This document shows positions 36,513 through 44,913 of a stretch of DNA of 64,000 bases, piece by piece (positions within the stretch are counted from its first letter, which is position 1; each line of letters begins with the position of its first letter). The notes under the pieces are model-generated. The model searched no databases and had not been told where the DNA came from. It saw nothing but the letters and a program-made list of their open reading frames with translations. Source of the stretch: Desulfoluna limicola (GTDB lineage Bacteria; Desulfobacterota; Desulfobacteria; Desulfobacterales; Desulfolunaceae); the NCBI RefSeq assembly GCF_021654575.1, contig NZ_AP024488.1, positions 930,001-994,000 on the forward strand. The letters are read 5' to 3'. The position numbers and the translations under genes were made by a program.

Positions 36513-36658
36513 GCCTCCGTCGGCCAGGTGGGGGCACCTGGAAACCCGGTGGCGAATGCCTGGAAGTCGCCGAGATGCAATCTCTTACCTCTTGGCGCAT
36601 GGGACTCTGTTTGTTCCAACCACCGGCTTTAGAGGCGGCTTACCTCGCCGCCGGAGGC
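36513..36658. repeat. Palindromic element, bipartite copy overlapping an acyltransferase end
   Basis: The copy runs from GCCTCCGTCGGC to GCCGCCGGAGGC, 146 bp, with left stem CCAGGTG/CACCTGG. The right end supplies the last codons (VPPAAR) and stop of the minus-strand acyltransferase at 36640. Confidence 0.8.
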
Positions 36659-37185
36659 ACGCTTTTTGTGGCATCATCTGGATTTCGCAGGATAATCCGA
36701 GCGGGAATGCCCACGGCAATGGCGTGATCGGGCACGTCGTCGATGACCACCGCATTGGCCCCGATGGTCACATGGTCACCGATGGTGATGGGGCCCAGAA
36801 CCTTGGCACCGGCGCCGATGTCCACATGGTTTCCGATTTTCGGGGCCGCCGGTTCATCGGTGCGCCGCAGGCCCACGGTCACTCCATTTCGGATGACGCA
36901 ATCATCCCCGAAGGAGGCAAACCCGCTCACCACGATGCCGCCGAAGTGGTCGATACGAAACCTTCTGCCCACATTCACCTCACAGGGCAGTTCAATGCCC
37001 GCCATTATCTGCACCCACTTGAAGGCGATTTTGTAAAGCAGGGAAAAGGGCATTCGCAGCCATCGGTTTCGAAGGGTGTACCGCCACCGCCCGAATCGGT
37101 AGATGACCATGGCCCAGAACCCCTGGGCCCCCCAGTCCCCTTTGTGGGCGGCCAGGTCCGCCCGGATGTTTTCAAACATGTCCAT
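36640..37185 (-). CDS. Serine O-acetyltransferase-like left-handed beta-helix acyltransferase
   Basis: This 181-residue protein has an alpha-helical N-terminus like CysE (MDMFENIRADLAAHKGDWGAQGFW) and hexapeptide repeats from about residue 75 (IGNHVDIGAGAKVLGPITIGDHVTIGANAVV region). The histidine of RIDHFGG fits the CysE-type active site. In this locus it more likely O- or N-acetylates a polysaccharide sugar than makes O-acetylserine, but sequence alone does not decide. The start at 37185 was chosen over a frame extended by repeat sequence to 37398. Its last six residues come from a repeat element. Confidence 0.82.
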   Translation of the reverse strand: MDMFENIRADLAAHKGDWGAQGFWAMVIYRFGRWRYTLRNRWLRMPFSLLYKIAFKWVQIMAGIELPCEVNVGRRFRIDHFGGIVVSGFASFGDDCVIRNGVTVGLRRTDEPAAPKIGNHVDIGAGAKVLGPITIGDHVTIGANAVVIDDVPDHAIAVGIPARIILRNPDDATKSVPPAAR

Positions 37186-37217
37186 TGGCCTTGCAGGGTT
37201 AAAATACGGAAAACCAA

Positions 37218-37354
37218 GCCTCAGGCGGCCAGGGGATGATCCCCTGGACCCCAGGTTCGCGAATGCTCTTTCGCCTTCGTTGACGGGCTGAGGCCGTGGG
37301 CATCGGCTGAGGAGGCTTCTACGCCCTTCGCGCAGCCCGAAGGGCGCTTCGTGG
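37218..37354. repeat. Palindromic element with CCGAAGGGCGCTTCGTGG tail
   Basis: It begins GCCTCAGGCGGC and has stem CCAGGGG/CCCCTGG. Its loop hairpin is truncated (CTTCGTTGACGG). It ends with the motif at 37337-37354. The order of parts is the same as at 31473. Confidence 0.75.
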
Positions 37355-37431
37355 TTTATTCCCCATAAATTGAATGGTGAAAGTTGCCTGAAATTCACCA
37401 GAAAAAAGTTGACACACCCAAGCCCCGTCTA

Positions 37432-37445
37432 CCCTTAGCCCTTAG
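37432..37445. repeat. Two-copy heptamer CCCTTAG at a gene end
   Basis: Two perfect copies of CCCTTAG lie at 37432-37445 and contain the stop codon of the minus-strand acyltransferase. A TTGACACAC...GTCTACC segment lies directly before them, as at the seven-copy array at 31645. Confidence 0.75.
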
Positions 37446-38019
37446 CCGGCAATTTCGCACAGAAATACCCGAACCCGTCGCCAAGGCTCTCTTTCAGGGC
37501 GTCCCTTCGCTGTTGGGGAATGTAGGGATGGTGGAAATGCCGGCCTTCGAGGAGGGGGCGGCCCTTGGCCGCTTCCCGGTTCTTTTGAATGAATTCCTCC
37601 ATGGTGCAGACAAACCGCGCCGGATTTCCCGCGTAGACGGTGTTTGGAGGAATGTCCCGGCTCACCACGGACCCTGCTCCGACAATGGCGTTGGGGCCGA
37701 TGGTGGTGTTGCACAAAATGGTGCTCCCCGCCCCGATAAAGCTGTTGTTTTTAATGGTGACCCGGCCCACCTTGATGAGGTCGCCAGCCCAGGCGCTGGA
37801 GGCGTCATGGGTGAGGATGGTGACGTAGAGGCTGATCACCACGTTGTCCCCAATCTCCACCAGGTAGGGCAGCCGACCGTCGATATAGGAGGGGTAAAGA
37901 ATAACCGCGTCTTTTCCGATGCGCACGCCCTGGTGTCTCAGGTACTCGGGGTAATACCCCTTGCCAGCCCTGAGCCTGAGACGTCTTGCCAGGTGTGAGA
38001 TTTTTAGGATGAGATTCAT
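37435..38019 (-). CDS. Left-handed beta-helix acyltransferase (WbbJ/CatB type)
   Basis: This 194-residue hexapeptide-repeat transferase shows regular [LIV]-G-x4 turns (VRIGKDAVILYPSYIDG, FIGAGSTILCNTTIGPNAIVGAGSVV) and the closing NPARFV segment that is common to sugar O-acetyltransferases. The catalytic His is likely in TILTHDASS. The expected reaction is acetylation of a sugar in the exported polymer. The end of the gene carries two heptamer repeats. It is one of four such acyltransferases in the locus. Confidence 0.87.
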   Translation of the reverse strand: MNLILKISHLARRLRLRAGKGYYPEYLRHQGVRIGKDAVILYPSYIDGRLPYLVEIGDNVVISLYVTILTHDASSAWAGDLIKVGRVTIKNNSFIGAGSTILCNTTIGPNAIVGAGSVVSRDIPPNTVYAGNPARFVCTMEEFIQKNREAAKGRPLLEGRHFHHPYIPQQRRDALKESLGDGFGYFCAKLPAKG

Positions 38020-38093
38020 TGTGCCTCCAGTTTCGCGAATACTTCCGCCCTTGGCTCCATTACCTGTAAAACGTTGGTGACTATTCAGCTTGT

Positions 38094-38266
38094 GCCTCCG
38101 GCGGCCCTGCCGGGGGATAAACTTTTAAAAAGTTGAATAAACAGGTCTGAAGAAAACGTGCTTGTTTAATTTCTGCTTTAAGGGCGGATGTGATTTGAGC
38201 CGAGGTGCGAGGGGCAAAACGCAGCAGCTCCCTGCTTTCAAGGTGGCACACCTTGCCGCCGGATGC
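38094..38266. repeat. Interspersed palindromic element, full bipartite copy
   Basis: This 173 bp copy has ends GCCTCCGGCGGC and GCCGCCGGATGC, stem CAAGGTG/CACCTTG and loop variant GAGGTGCGA. It aligns with the copies at 1812 and 5247 and interrupts the small gene at 38125. Confidence 0.85.
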
Positions 38267-38460
38267 TGCTTTTGGGGATCAGAATAGTCATTGAGTGGTC
38301 CGGTAATATCGAGCCCGAGGGCACGGGCAAAGGCCTGGTTGGAAGGCGCTTCGGTGGCGGCTTCAGCACCGGTCCGGGCTGCGAGCAGAAGGGCGACAAT
38401 CAGGATTACCCGGTATCCTGAGACCCCCTTGCGGCCTGAAGGGTGAGCATCTTCTGGCAT
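38125..38460 (-). pseudogene. Fragment of a secreted protein interrupted by a repeat element
   Basis: This 111-codon frame begins with a plausible signal peptide (GYRVILIVALLLAARTGAEA, about residues 15-34) and some 30 residues of mature sequence, then runs into translated repeat DNA from about 38266 to its stop. I do not recognise the mature part (NQAFARALGLDITGPL). The simplest reading is that an exported protein in the polysaccharide locus lost its 3' part when the element arrived. A genuinely short secreted protein with a repeat-derived tail is the alternative. Confidence 0.45.
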
Positions 38461-38497
38461 GGTATCAACCTTGGCGGTGCTGGGGTGACCCTGGCTC

Positions 38498-39481
38498 TCA
38501 GGCCAGTGGTTTTTTCTGTTTTGTTGGTTTAAGCAGTTCTTCCATGATGAGGCCCATTACAGCCCTTGCGTCGGCTTTTCGCTGCGGCGATTCTTTCTTG
38601 GGTGCAAGGGTGTGTTTCAGGCGGACCAGGGCGTTCCAGGTGTACTCCACACCCATGGCGGCCAGCAGTCGAAAAAGGCCGTAACACTTTCTGTAATAGC
38701 GGCATTCACTGGCGATGCGGATGGCAAGGTTCTGCCTGCCGTGGGTGGAGATGCGCCCCGGGGTTTTCAGGGTGCTCTGCCCGCCCAGGTGCACCACCGA
38801 GGCGTCTGGGTAGAAGACCACCTCCCAGTATTTCCGGTGTGCGGCAAGGCAGTAGTCGATCTCTTCAAAATAGAGAAAGTAGCCGTCATCAAGGAGGCCG
38901 ATCTCTTTCATGGTGCGTCGTCGGATCATAAAGAAGGCCCCCACCACCCAGCCCACCTTGCGTGGGGTGCTGTGGTCCCACCAAGTGTAGTCCACCTTGC
39001 CGAAAATGGGGGAGGCGGGGAATCGGGCGGCAAGCCCTGAGAGATGGAAGAATTTGTTGATGGGCCCGGGAAGGCTTCGTGCCGAGGGCTGAAGGGAGCC
39101 GTCGGGGTTGGTGAGACGGCAGCCGAGAATCCCCACCCGTTTGTTGGCGTCCATGTAGGCAAGGGTCTTGGAAAGCACCCCGGCCGTGATGAAGGCATCG
39201 GAGTTGAGAAGCAGGATGTATCGGCCTTTTGCCTGTTTCATGCCGGGGAGGTTCCCTCCGGCAAAGCCTTTGTTGACGGCTAACCGGATGAGGGTGACTT
39301 CGGGGAATTCCTGCTCGATCATCTCGGGGGAGCCATCGGCAGAGGCGTTGTCCACCACGATCACTTCGCGATTCACCTCACCGCCGTGCTCCTGTACGCA
39401 GGCCAGGCATCGCCGGGTAAGGTCGCATGTGTTGAAGGAGACAATGACGATGGAGATGTCAATTTTTTGATTACCGGCCAT
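38498..39481 (-). CDS. GT2 family glycosyltransferase (rhamnosyltransferase-like)
   Basis: This 327-residue GT-A glycosyltransferase has DISIVIVSFNTCDLT at the N-terminus, VVDNASADGSPEM, the LLLNSDAF metal motif and a C-terminal FFMIRRRTMKEIGLLDDGYFLYFEEIDYC-type region typical of dTDP-rhamnosyl and related transferases. It is cytoplasmic and acts on lipid-linked intermediates. The start at 39481 has ATGGAGTAACC directly before it and lies immediately after the stop of the small membrane protein upstream, so the two are coupled. Donor sugar is not predictable. Confidence 0.9.
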   Translation of the reverse strand: MAGNQKIDISIVIVSFNTCDLTRRCLACVQEHGGEVNREVIVVDNASADGSPEMIEQEFPEVTLIRLAVNKGFAGGNLPGMKQAKGRYILLLNSDAFITAGVLSKTLAYMDANKRVGILGCRLTNPDGSLQPSARSLPGPINKFFHLSGLAARFPASPIFGKVDYTWWDHSTPRKVGWVVGAFFMIRRRTMKEIGLLDDGYFLYFEEIDYCLAAHRKYWEVVFYPDASVVHLGGQSTLKTPGRISTHGRQNLAIRIASECRYYRKCYGLFRLLAAMGVEYTWNALVRLKHTLAPKKESPQRKADARAVMGLIMEELLKPTKQKKPLA

Positions 39482-39483
39482 GG

Positions 39484-39795
39484 TTACTCCATAAGGTGGG
39501 CGTTTGAAAAAAGGTTCACACCCAGCAGGGATTTGATGAGGTAAAGGATAAAAAATACCCCTGAAATCACGACAAACAGAAGCACGGCAAGGATGGCAAT
39601 GGCGGCGATGCGCCCCCCGATACCGCGGGAGTCCAGATGGCTTCCCTCTGTCAGCTCCCGGCCCATGAGAAGGCCGAGAAAGTAGGCGCTGCCAAAAAGG
39701 CGGAACGGAATGATAAATCGAAACATCAGTTCCCGTCTGGTGGTTTCCGTCGGGTAGGGGGAATCGTCAGGGGGCTTCGGTGGGATGGTCCGCAT
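39484..39795 (-). CDS. Small two-helix membrane protein
   Basis: This 103-residue protein has a short hydrophobic stretch near residues 26-45 and a strong transmembrane helix near 62-90 (AAIAILAVLLFVVISGVFFILYLI). It overlaps the end of the GT4-GT2 gene by 29 bases and ends just before the next glycosyltransferase, so it is clearly part of the transcript. I do not recognise the family. A scaffold or accessory role in polymer assembly is a guess from context only. Confidence 0.7.
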   Translation of the reverse strand: MRTIPPKPPDDSPYPTETTRRELMFRFIIPFRLFGSAYFLGLLMGRELTEGSHLDSRGIGGRIAAIAILAVLLFVVISGVFFILYLIKSLLGVNLFSNAHLME

Positions 39796-41992
39796 CGGCG
39801 ACCTCCTGGGGCTTTGACCGGACTGGAGGGGCAGAGGTGGAAGGCTCCGGGATGACTTCGAGGCGTTGGCCCAGCTTTAACCGCTCCAGCTGCCAGGCGT
39901 GAAGCGATCGTTTGAATCCGGGGTGAGCATACTGCCGGGTGCGGGTGACCCACCCTTTGAGGTAGCCTGCAACGATGAGGAGTCCACCGAGCACATAGGG
40001 GCGTTCCAGCATGCGGTACAGACCCACAACGAGAATGTACAGGGGATGGGTGCCCATGAAGTACTGCCCCCAGCCCCATCTCAGGCGGCCGTGGTAGATG
40101 CTTTTGTGGGAAGAGCCCATGATCCGGTGGTCGGTGATGTCAAGCTCGGGAAGGCGGAAGCTGCGCGTGCGATACCCTTCCATGCGACACCGGTGAAAGG
40201 TGATGCCGTCCCACATCACCTGTCGGGTGAAGCCCCCGATGGCCTCATAGCAGTCCCGGCTGATGCAGAGCGTGCCCCCCAGAACGCTTTCGTCGGTGAT
40301 ACGTTCCTCCACCATCCTACCGTCCCCCACATCAAGGAAGAGTTTTCCGCTGGCAGCTCCCAGGTATGGGTCTTGCCGGAACAGCTCAAAAAGGGTCTCG
40401 AAATAGGTGGGGCCGATGGTGAGGTCCCCATCCATTTTGCAGATGAAATCATAGGACGATGTTCCAATGGCTTCGTACCCGTCGTAGAAGGCCTCCACGA
40501 CTCCGGGCCCGACCTGCCTCTCCCCACGGTTTTCCCGTTTTACATATCGGATAAAGGGGTGCGCTTCGGCGGCTTTTTTGATGATGTCAGCTGTCTGGTC
40601 CGTGGATCCGTCGTCCACAAGGATGTATTCGGTGGGCTGGATTGTTTGGGCCGCAATGCATGCGATGGTTGCGGGAAGATAAGCCTCCTCGTCGCGAACC
40701 GGTGAGATGATGATGTAGCGTGGCGGGTCGCCCTGGGGCCTTCGTCTTTTCGGTGGAAAGGCCTTGACGAAGGAGGCCCTTCGGATCAACCGGCCAAGGG
40801 CCGCGGCATTGGCTCCCTGATGGAACTCTGCCTCCACCTTGCCGCGACCGTTTTTAGAGAGGGCCTGCCTCAGCTCCCGGTCACCCAGAATACGTTTCAG
40901 GGCTTCGGCCAGCTCGCCTTCGTTCTCCGCCTCACAGAGAAGACCGGTTGTCCCGTCGTCAATCAGCTCAGGGATGCCTGATATGGCTGTGGAGACCACG
41001 GGGACCCCTGAGGCCATGGCTTCCATCAGCACCACCGGTATGCCGTCCATGTCCCCGTTTTCGTCGCGCCTGCAGGGAAGCAAAAAACCATCCAGGGTGG
41101 AAAGCCATCCGGGGACCTCGGTGTGGGGAAGGGCCCCCTTGAAGGTCACCTCGGCGTCGAGGCCCAACTCCAGGGCCTTCTGCTGCAGCTTCTCTTTCAT
41201 GGGGCCGTCACCGGCCATCTCCAGGTGAAAGTCGATCCCCTGGCGCTTGAGGATGGCGCAGGCCTTGATGAGCTGATGAAAGCCTTTCTTTTCCACCATG
41301 CGACCGATGCTGCCCAACAGGGGCGGGGAAGAGGGCTCTTTGGTCGGGCGGGCCTCGAAAAGGGTGGGATCCACGCCGCAGCGGATCACGTGAATGGGTT
41401 CTTCCGGAGCCCCTCGCGCTGTGAGGTACCTGAGGTTGAACTCAGAGATGGTGGCGGCAAAGGCGGCTCGCTTTACCTTCTCCTTTAACAGCCAGCCCCG
41501 CTCGAACAAGTCGTTGGCGTGGGCCGTGAAGCTGAAGGGAATGCCCCCCATTGCTGAGGCATACATGGCAAGGTCGGTAGGGATGTGGGCGAAGTGGGTG
41601 TGGAAATGCTCGCACCGGTTTGCCTTCAGGATGTCGGCCAGGTGAGCTGCCCGCGCCCAGCGGTAGCAGAGCCCTGCGGCCGTCCGGGAAATGGGGCCCA
41701 CCCGGAACAGATCTCCCACAAGAAGAATCAGTGACTGGATGTACCCCACAGGGTGGGTAACAAACCGTCGGAAGTGAGAGAGAAGAAGGGCGCCCCTGGA
41801 CTGCTCATAGAGGTAACAGGTGACCCGCCTGAGTCGATCCGCCTCCGGGCCCGTTGCGGGTGGGCTGGGCCGATGCACCGAGATGGGCAATACGGAAAAC
41901 CCAAGCTTCTCCATCTCCAGAAGCTCTCCGGTGACAAAGGTGGCCGAAAGGGCCGGGATCTCCGGGGCCAGGTATGCGATTTTATCTTTCAT
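39767..41992 (-). CDS. Fused GT4 and GT2 glycosyltransferase
   Basis: This 741-residue protein joins two enzymes. Residues about 1-395 are a GT4 (GT-B fold), with PEIPALSATFVTGEL at the start, GSIGRMVEKKGFHQLIKA, and the donor-binding GIPVVLMEAMASGVPVVST. Residues about 410-700 are a GT2, with IISPVRDEEAYLPATI, VDDGSTDQT and the metal motif KMDGDL, followed by hydrophobic C-terminal segments. One polypeptide could add two successive sugars. The start is set at 41992 (MKDKIAYLAPE); the open frame continues 31 codons upstream into a repeat element. Confidence 0.88.
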   Translation of the reverse strand: MKDKIAYLAPEIPALSATFVTGELLEMEKLGFSVLPISVHRPSPPATGPEADRLRRVTCYLYEQSRGALLLSHFRRFVTHPVGYIQSLILLVGDLFRVGPISRTAAGLCYRWARAAHLADILKANRCEHFHTHFAHIPTDLAMYASAMGGIPFSFTAHANDLFERGWLLKEKVKRAAFAATISEFNLRYLTARGAPEEPIHVIRCGVDPTLFEARPTKEPSSPPLLGSIGRMVEKKGFHQLIKACAILKRQGIDFHLEMAGDGPMKEKLQQKALELGLDAEVTFKGALPHTEVPGWLSTLDGFLLPCRRDENGDMDGIPVVLMEAMASGVPVVSTAISGIPELIDDGTTGLLCEAENEGELAEALKRILGDRELRQALSKNGRGKVEAEFHQGANAAALGRLIRRASFVKAFPPKRRRPQGDPPRYIIISPVRDEEAYLPATIACIAAQTIQPTEYILVDDGSTDQTADIIKKAAEAHPFIRYVKRENRGERQVGPGVVEAFYDGYEAIGTSSYDFICKMDGDLTIGPTYFETLFELFRQDPYLGAASGKLFLDVGDGRMVEERITDESVLGGTLCISRDCYEAIGGFTRQVMWDGITFHRCRMEGYRTRSFRLPELDITDHRIMGSSHKSIYHGRLRWGWGQYFMGTHPLYILVVGLYRMLERPYVLGGLLIVAGYLKGWVTRTRQYAHPGFKRSLHAWQLERLKLGQRLEVIPEPSTSAPPVRSKPQEVADADHPTEAP

Positions 41993-42033
41993 GGCTGCCT
42001 TGGTGGGGTTGAAGGGTTTGGGGTGAAAAGCAT

Positions 42034-42324
42034 GCCTCCGGCGGCCAGGGGATGCTCCCCTGGCCCCAGGTTTGGGAATGCGCATCGGATGTCGTTAGTT
42101 GAGATAGATCGCGTCCGCATTCGCGCGGCGAGTAAAACCATGCACTGTGTGTCACAAGGGCTTAAGCTGTTGCGGCTCTGTTTTTACCCCCCATCAAATT
42201 GAGATGAGGTCTGATGGTTTAAAACGACAATTAATGCAGGTTTATTGCGTGGTTGTTGCAGAGGCGGCGCAGCTCGTGGCGATCGCAACCCGCTTTCGAG
42301 GTGGCTCACCTCGCCGCCGGAGGC
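42034..42324. repeat. Long palindromic element pair
   Basis: It runs from GCCTCCGGCGGC to GCCGCCGGAGGC, 291 bp. The left half has a CCAGGGG/CCCCTGG stem and a decayed GGGAATGC/GCATTCGC outer stem. The right half has CGAGGTG/CACCTCG. The middle holds about 120 bases of unassigned sequence. Confidence 0.75.
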
Positions 42325-42329
42325 ACGCT

Positions 42330-42914
42330 TTATTCCCTTGCCCGAAGGATTCGGGCCGGGGCTCCGGCGGCGATGGTGTGGGAGGGGATGTCCTGGGTGA
42401 CCACGCTGTTGGCGCCGATGATGGTGCCGTCGCCGATGGTGACCCCGGGGAGGATGCAGCTGCCCCGGCCGATCCAGACATCCCTGCCGATGGTGATGGG
42501 GGCCGAGGTATGTGGCTGAAGGCGCATGGGGGTGCCCATCTCCATGCCGTGGTTGGCATCCCGGATGGAGGAGAACTCTCCGACGATGGTGAAGCTTCCG
42601 ATGCGAACCTGGGCGTAGCTGGTAAGGGTTACGCCCCGGTTGAGGCGGATGTTGTCACCCAACATGATCTTCCCCTTCTCTTCTGTGGTGAATTCGCACT
42701 CTCTGCCGAAGCGGCATTGTTTGCCGAGGGTGATGCGGCCGGTACCGATGATCCGGACGGGGCCATCGCACTGTGTGGAAGGGGGTGCATTTTTTACATG
42801 GGCCATGAACCGGGCCGTGTGGGTGAGTCGCCTGAGGGGTCGGCCCATGGGGTGAAAAAGGCGAAACAGTCGGCTGAGAACGTGAAGGGAAAAGACTTGA
42901 GCTCGCTGCTTCAT
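42330..42914 (-). CDS. Left-handed beta-helix acyltransferase
   Basis: This 194-residue hexapeptide-repeat acyltransferase has two blocks of turns (IGTGRITLGKQCRFG and ITIGRDVWIGRGSCILPGVTIGDGTIIGANSVV), the catalytic His in ANHGMEM, and closing AAGAPARILRA. It would acetylate a sugar of the polymer. The start at 42914 is chosen because ATGA overlaps the wzx stop and GGAG lies six bases upstream; Met at 42926 and the open frame to 43088 are less likely. A repeat element begins five bases after its stop. Confidence 0.88.
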   Translation of the reverse strand: MKQRAQVFSLHVLSRLFRLFHPMGRPLRRLTHTARFMAHVKNAPPSTQCDGPVRIIGTGRITLGKQCRFGRECEFTTEEKGKIMLGDNIRLNRGVTLTSYAQVRIGSFTIVGEFSSIRDANHGMEMGTPMRLQPHTSAPITIGRDVWIGRGSCILPGVTIGDGTIIGANSVVTQDIPSHTIAAGAPARILRARE

Positions 42915-44491
42915 GGGGTACTCCATAGTTTTTTCCACAAAGGGGCCATGGGGCCGGGGGGATTGAATCCCGCCATTTGGGTCTTCTCTTGGGCGGTGAA
43001 GAGGCGGTTTCGACATGTAAGGACGAGGAGAAGGGCCAGGAGCAGGTGGCCGCATCCGAACAGGGCCAGCAGCCCGAGCCCGGGCCATCGGGTAGGGGCC
43101 ATGGGAACCCAGGTGCTTCGGCAGAGAAGCAGGACAGGCAGCCCGGAAGCGAAGAGGAGCAGGACAGGGGGGACGGTCATGGCGATGAACCGGGGCCAGG
43201 GGATGGAAAAGAGCCGGTTGGCCCGCACCAGGAAGTAGAGGGAGCCTGTGCTCTGGGCAAGGGTGTATGCCCAGGCGGCTCCCTGAATGCCGGCAAGGTG
43301 AATGAAAAGGGGGGTGAGACCAAGCAGCATCAGGGCGGAGATGCCCATGTATTGCATTTCATAGCCGGGCAGTCCCATGCCCCGCACGCAGGCGGTGCCG
43401 GACCCGGTGAAGAGGTTCACCAGCGTGCCCAGGGCAAGAATCTGCATCACATGGGCCGGTCCCTCGTACCCCGGACCCACCCACACCTCGATGATCTGGG
43501 GAGCAAAGAAGATAAGAAAGGCGTACGGAAGTCCCGAGAGCAGCATGATGTATCGGGTGGAGCGGAGGTAGATTCCCCGGAGCCGGTCGTGCTGCTGGCT
43601 TCCCTCGAGGTGAGATGCCGCGGGCATCAGGGTTCCGGCGACGGCAGACGGCAGCATCATGCCGATGTTGGGCAGCTTGCGACCTATTTCATACAAGCCC
43701 GCCGATTCCAGGTGGAGGATGCGGGTGATGAAGATGCGGTCGGCGGAATTGATGAACAGGGAGAGAAGCCCCAGAAGGCTCATCTTCCCGCCGAAATCGG
43801 CAAACCTTTTCAAGGCCTCCAAGCGAAGATGACGGAGGCGCACCGAGAGAAAGGGAAAGACCCTGTGGGCAAAGACAAAGGAGAGGCAGATGATCAGCCC
43901 GAAGCGGACGCCGTACGCGTAGAGAAGGGAGAACACCCCCATTCCCAGGTAAAAAAAGAGAAGCAGCAGTGCCAGCTCCACCACCGAGGCAAACAGGTGG
44001 ATCTTTCTTACAAGGGCGATTCGCTGCTCTCCCTCCAGCACGCATTGATAGCCAGCCAGGCTGAAGTTGAGAACAAAGATGGCGGCGGTTCCCACAAAGA
44101 GGCCGTGGGCCGTTTGCGTGAGATCGGCGTCGATGCCGAGCATCGGGATCAGCACCGGGAGCCCGAAGAGAAAGAGAAGAAAGAGTATCAGCCCCAATGC
44201 CACCATGGAAAAAATACCCGTGGAGAGAAGCTCATTGATCTTGTGGTTTTCCCCACGTGACCGGTAATCGGCGGCGTAGCGGATGTAGGTGTTGTTGAAG
44301 CCGAAGGCCGTCAGGGCCAGGTACGAGAGCACCACAAAGCAGTACGCCCAGAGCCCGTACTCTTCGATGCTGATGTACGACAGGATAAGGGGCGTCAGAA
44401 CAAGCCGGGTTCCCAGGTACCAGACGTTGTACACGATGGTAAAAAGTGAGTTCCGGGAGATCGTTCGCGCTATGTTTTCTTTGTCGTTCAT
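42911..44491 (-). CDS. wzx: Wzx-type polysaccharide repeat-unit flippase
   Basis: This 526-residue MOP-superfamily membrane protein has about 12-14 predicted helices and the N-terminal pattern of polysaccharide flippases (ARTISRNSLFTIVYNVWYLGTRLVLTPL, then ISIEEYGLWAY). It would move undecaprenyl-diphosphate-linked repeat units across the inner membrane before Wzy polymerisation. The stop overlaps the following acyltransferase start in ATGA. Some 420 bases upstream are gene-free, so a separate promoter is possible. Confidence 0.9.
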   Translation of the reverse strand: MNDKENIARTISRNSLFTIVYNVWYLGTRLVLTPLILSYISIEEYGLWAYCFVVLSYLALTAFGFNNTYIRYAADYRSRGENHKINELLSTGIFSMVALGLILFLLFLFGLPVLIPMLGIDADLTQTAHGLFVGTAAIFVLNFSLAGYQCVLEGEQRIALVRKIHLFASVVELALLLLFFYLGMGVFSLLYAYGVRFGLIICLSFVFAHRVFPFLSVRLRHLRLEALKRFADFGGKMSLLGLLSLFINSADRIFITRILHLESAGLYEIGRKLPNIGMMLPSAVAGTLMPAASHLEGSQQHDRLRGIYLRSTRYIMLLSGLPYAFLIFFAPQIIEVWVGPGYEGPAHVMQILALGTLVNLFTGSGTACVRGMGLPGYEMQYMGISALMLLGLTPLFIHLAGIQGAAWAYTLAQSTGSLYFLVRANRLFSIPWPRFIAMTVPPVLLLFASGLPVLLLCRSTWVPMAPTRWPGLGLLALFGCGHLLLALLLVLTCRNRLFTAQEKTQMAGFNPPGPMAPLWKKLWSTP

Positions 44492-44913
44492 AGGTGGGGG
44501 GGATGGGACTCGGTGCCTTTGTTATGTAGGACGCATGCCGTCGGACGTTCGCAGGATGGACACAGGTCGTGCCGTGCTCATCACGAACGATGATTATCGC
44601 CTGTACCGGAAGAGGGGCCCAGGCTGCCAATGGTTCGGTTCATATAATCAATGAGGGTTGACCGACCAATGATGGGCACGCTTCGCGCTTTGCCCATCCT
44701 ACATGGTTCCAACAGTCATTCGTTGACGGGCTTTGCCTATGGGATGCCATTGCTGATTTGGTATGCCGTCTTCCCCGGCTGTCAGACATGTGGGACCATG
44801 TGGGTTGCCTGGCCTTTAAGATGGCACCTTGGCCTTCGCAGGACCGGTCGACCGGGGATCCATGTGTGTATTCCGACACCATCAGAGATTGCCTTTCACC
44901 GGATTAACACCCG
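44492..44913. other. Intergenic gap inside the polysaccharide locus
   Basis: I see no gene in this gap. It contains a hairpin at 44672-44697 and, near 44717-44740, a remnant resembling the ATTCGTTGACGGGCT part of the palindromic elements. Two short minus-strand frames here translate repeat-like sequence only. Confidence 0.5.
44672..44697. repeat. Hairpin ATGGGCA...TGCCCAT, dispersed-repeat-like
   Basis: ATGGGCA (44672-44678) pairs with TGCCCAT (44691-44697) around CGCTTCGCGCTT. From memory, near-identical hairpins of the form GTAGGGTGGGCAAAGCG are dispersed in many unrelated bacteria. It differs from the other repeats in this window. Confidence 0.55.

Noticed and set aside
41993-42085. N-terminal extension of the GT4-GT2 protein
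   Set aside because: The extra 31 codons are translated palindromic element (Arg/Gly-rich), and the canonical start follows an AAGG site. The same reasoning removed extensions of trpG, the GT2 at 35438, the acyltransferase at 36640 and the fusion at 52096.
42977-44260. 427-codon plus-strand frame opposite wzx
   Set aside because: It translates to a charged low-complexity product mirroring the hydrophobic codons of the flippase.
44640-44882. 80-codon minus-strand frame in the wzx-GT4 gap
   Set aside because: It translates the dispersed hairpin (VGWAKREACPS) and has no other support.
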